Shown one piece after another: positions 29,903-30,818 of a stretch of 30,818 nucleotides of DNA. This stretch comes from a virus. The notes beneath the pieces were generated by a model. That model worked only from the letters and a program-made list of their open reading frames with translations. It made no database searches and was not told the DNA's origin. Position 1 is the first letter of the stretch; each line of letters starts with the position of its first letter. The position numbers and the translations under genes are program-made. The stretch is from positions 1-30,818 of IMG/VR virus record IMGVR_UViG_3300021371_000071; one strand, written 5' to 3'.

Positions 29903-30626
29903 ACAAAGAAGCTTCCCTTTCCAGCACAGCTGCAAGTTCAGGCTCCTCTGCTTTTAGTTGCATTTGTCTCGTTATGTTAATACTACCGGCCTTGAATGGA
30001 TTGGGCATTCCAGGGGCAATAACAGAATTCGGTGTGGGCTTAGCTCCCATACCAGCAGCACTGCTGGGCTTGAAGTGGTGCTCAAAACCTGAACCGGGGT
30101 TCTTCAAGTTGCCTAAGTAGTTAGTAATATCCTGTTCGACACCTTTGTCCAAAATTACAACGTCGCCGTTGTCCTTTTTATGAAGGTTGTTTTGTACGAG
30201 TAGCAGCATCTGCTCGGCGTTAATGGCGCCCGCTTGGCTAATTGCAGACAACGCTTTTGTACGCATAGTTGCCTCTTCATTTGAGGTCCTCATGTCTGCT
30301 AACTGACGTTCCAGTTCGCCGATTCGTGCGTCTTTGTCTTGTGCGCTTTTGTTCGCTTCTTCCCAAAGATCCTTCCACTGGCCTTGGTCTTCCAGCGTTT
30401 TCTTGCGCTGGTCGTCCTGCTTTTTGTAGACATCGTCGAGCTTGCCTTTAATGCCTTGGAAACGTTCCTCGGCTTCAAGTGCCTGCTGTTTTAATGCAGC
30501 AAGTTGCGCTTCATATTCAGCTTTTACAGCAAGTGAAGGGTCTTGTTGCTGTGGAGCGGTGTCGGCTGCAGCCACGGGCTGGTCAGGACTCGCCACGGGC
30601 GTTTCCTGGATGACGTGCTCTTCCAT
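29901..30626 (-). CDS. capsid scaffolding protein
   Basis: A 241-residue protein from ATG 30626. Residues 1-30 are proline and glutamine rich and disordered. Residues 30-120 form a long charged coiled coil (AALKQQALEAEERFQGIKGKLD, then IGELERQLADMRTS). Residues 120-170 hold a helix-turn segment (ALSAISQAGAINAEQMLLLV), followed by a disordered tail and a C-terminal helix (KAEEPELAAVLERE). This architecture, and place directly before the capsid gene, identify a scaffold that guides capsid assembly and then leaves. No protease motif is present. Confidence 0.82.
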   Translation of the reverse strand: MEEHVIQETPVASPDQPVAAADTAPQQQDPSLAVKAEYEAQLAALKQQALEAEERFQGIKGKLDDVYKKQDDQRKKTLEDQGQWKDLWEEANKSAQDKDARIGELERQLADMRTSNEEATMRTKALSAISQAGAINAEQMLLLVQNNLHKKDNGDVVILDKGVEQDITNYLGNLKNPGSGFEHHFKPSSAAGMGAKPTPNSVIAPGMPNPFKAGSINITRQMQLKAEEPELAAVLEREASL

Positions 30627-30628
30627 AT

Positions 30629-30814
30629 TCAGAAGTCAAAAGTAGAGGTAGGGGTTTCTTCCGCAGGCTTTGAAGGCTTGCGCTTACGAACAGCTTTGCA
30701 TACTTCCGGTGCAGGTTCAGGCTGCTGTTCGCGCAGTTCGACGAGTTCCCATACTTGAGAACCATCGGGCTTGGTAACTTTTTCTAGTGACTTACCCATG
30801 TGGGCGTACTCCAT
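30629..30814 (-). CDS. small basic hypothetical protein
   Basis: A 61-residue protein ending two bases before the scaffold ATG. The ATG at 30814 lies four bases from the window edge, so a longer form starting outside cannot be excluded; ATG 30799 (second Met) is also possible. Residues 12-30 contain a KPDGSQVWELVEL strand pair, followed by a basic and proline-rich tail (VRKRKPSKPAEE). It sits between the expected portal gene and the scaffold gene. No family recognised. Confidence 0.6.
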   Translation of the reverse strand: MEYAHMGKSLEKVTKPDGSQVWELVELREQQPEPAPEVCKAVRKRKPSKPAEETPTSTFDF

Positions 30815-30818
30815 GTAC

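Noticed and set aside
29038-30120. 360-codon plus-strand open frame
   Set aside because: It lies opposite the capsid and scaffold genes, which have clear family features, and its translation is rich in Cys and Trp without a fold-like pattern.
1-30818. tRNA genes, attachment sites, integrase
   Set aside because: I looked for cloverleaf-like stretches and recombinase motifs in the gaps and saw none; gaps are too short for most.

Overview
The window is part of a tailed double-stranded DNA phage genome, most likely a siphovirus infecting a cyanobacterium of the Synechococcus/Cyanobium type. The siphovirus call rests on a long tape measure gene, a tail-tube protein, a tail assembly chaperone with a -1 frameshift, and a lambda J-like tail-tip protein. 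The cyanophage call is weaker. It rests on the family-A DNA polymerase, ThyX, a full sigma-70 type factor resembling cyanobacterial primary sigmas, repeat-rich S74 fibres, and small lysis-side proteins of a kind I associate with cyanophages. No integrase, terminase or portal lies in the window.

Layout: bases 1-4687 carry a rightward (+) replication and gene-expression module. It holds the end of a family-A DNA polymerase, small unknown proteins, a ribbon-helix-helix-like protein, a sigma factor, an NrdR-like zinc ribbon, ThyX and two small unknowns. Several of these genes overlap by one or four bases, which suggests translational coupling. The two strands meet tail to tail at about 4.64-4.69 kb, where an HNH nuclease gene begins the leftward module.

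Everything from 4.64 kb to the right end is on the minus strand, so transcription runs from right to left. In that order: a small protein, scaffold, major capsid protein, a terminator, four head-tail connection and tail-terminator proteins, the tail-tube protein, a second terminator, tail chaperones G and G-T, tape measure, two minor tail proteins, the J-like tip protein, three more tail proteins (two of them tail-tube-like), a decapeptide-repeat fibre, a small protein, an S74 fibre with 64 repeats of 51 bp, a small protein, a third terminator, a conserved small protein, and a lysis region (small membrane proteins and a GH24 endolysin).

Most notable: the 50-codon membrane-protein gene in the lysis region ends at a canonical A-AAA-AAG slippery heptamer in the correct phase. 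The -1 frame beyond it is open for 79 codons and has no upstream ATG, GTG or TTG of its own. This suggests a second programmed frameshift, making a short (50 aa) and a long (128 aa) form of a holin-like protein. Also notable are three proteins sharing a tail-tube motif, two with a domain apparently inserted at the same place; a degenerate NlpC/P60-like tail protein lacking its histidine; and several small genes found by reading the gaps.
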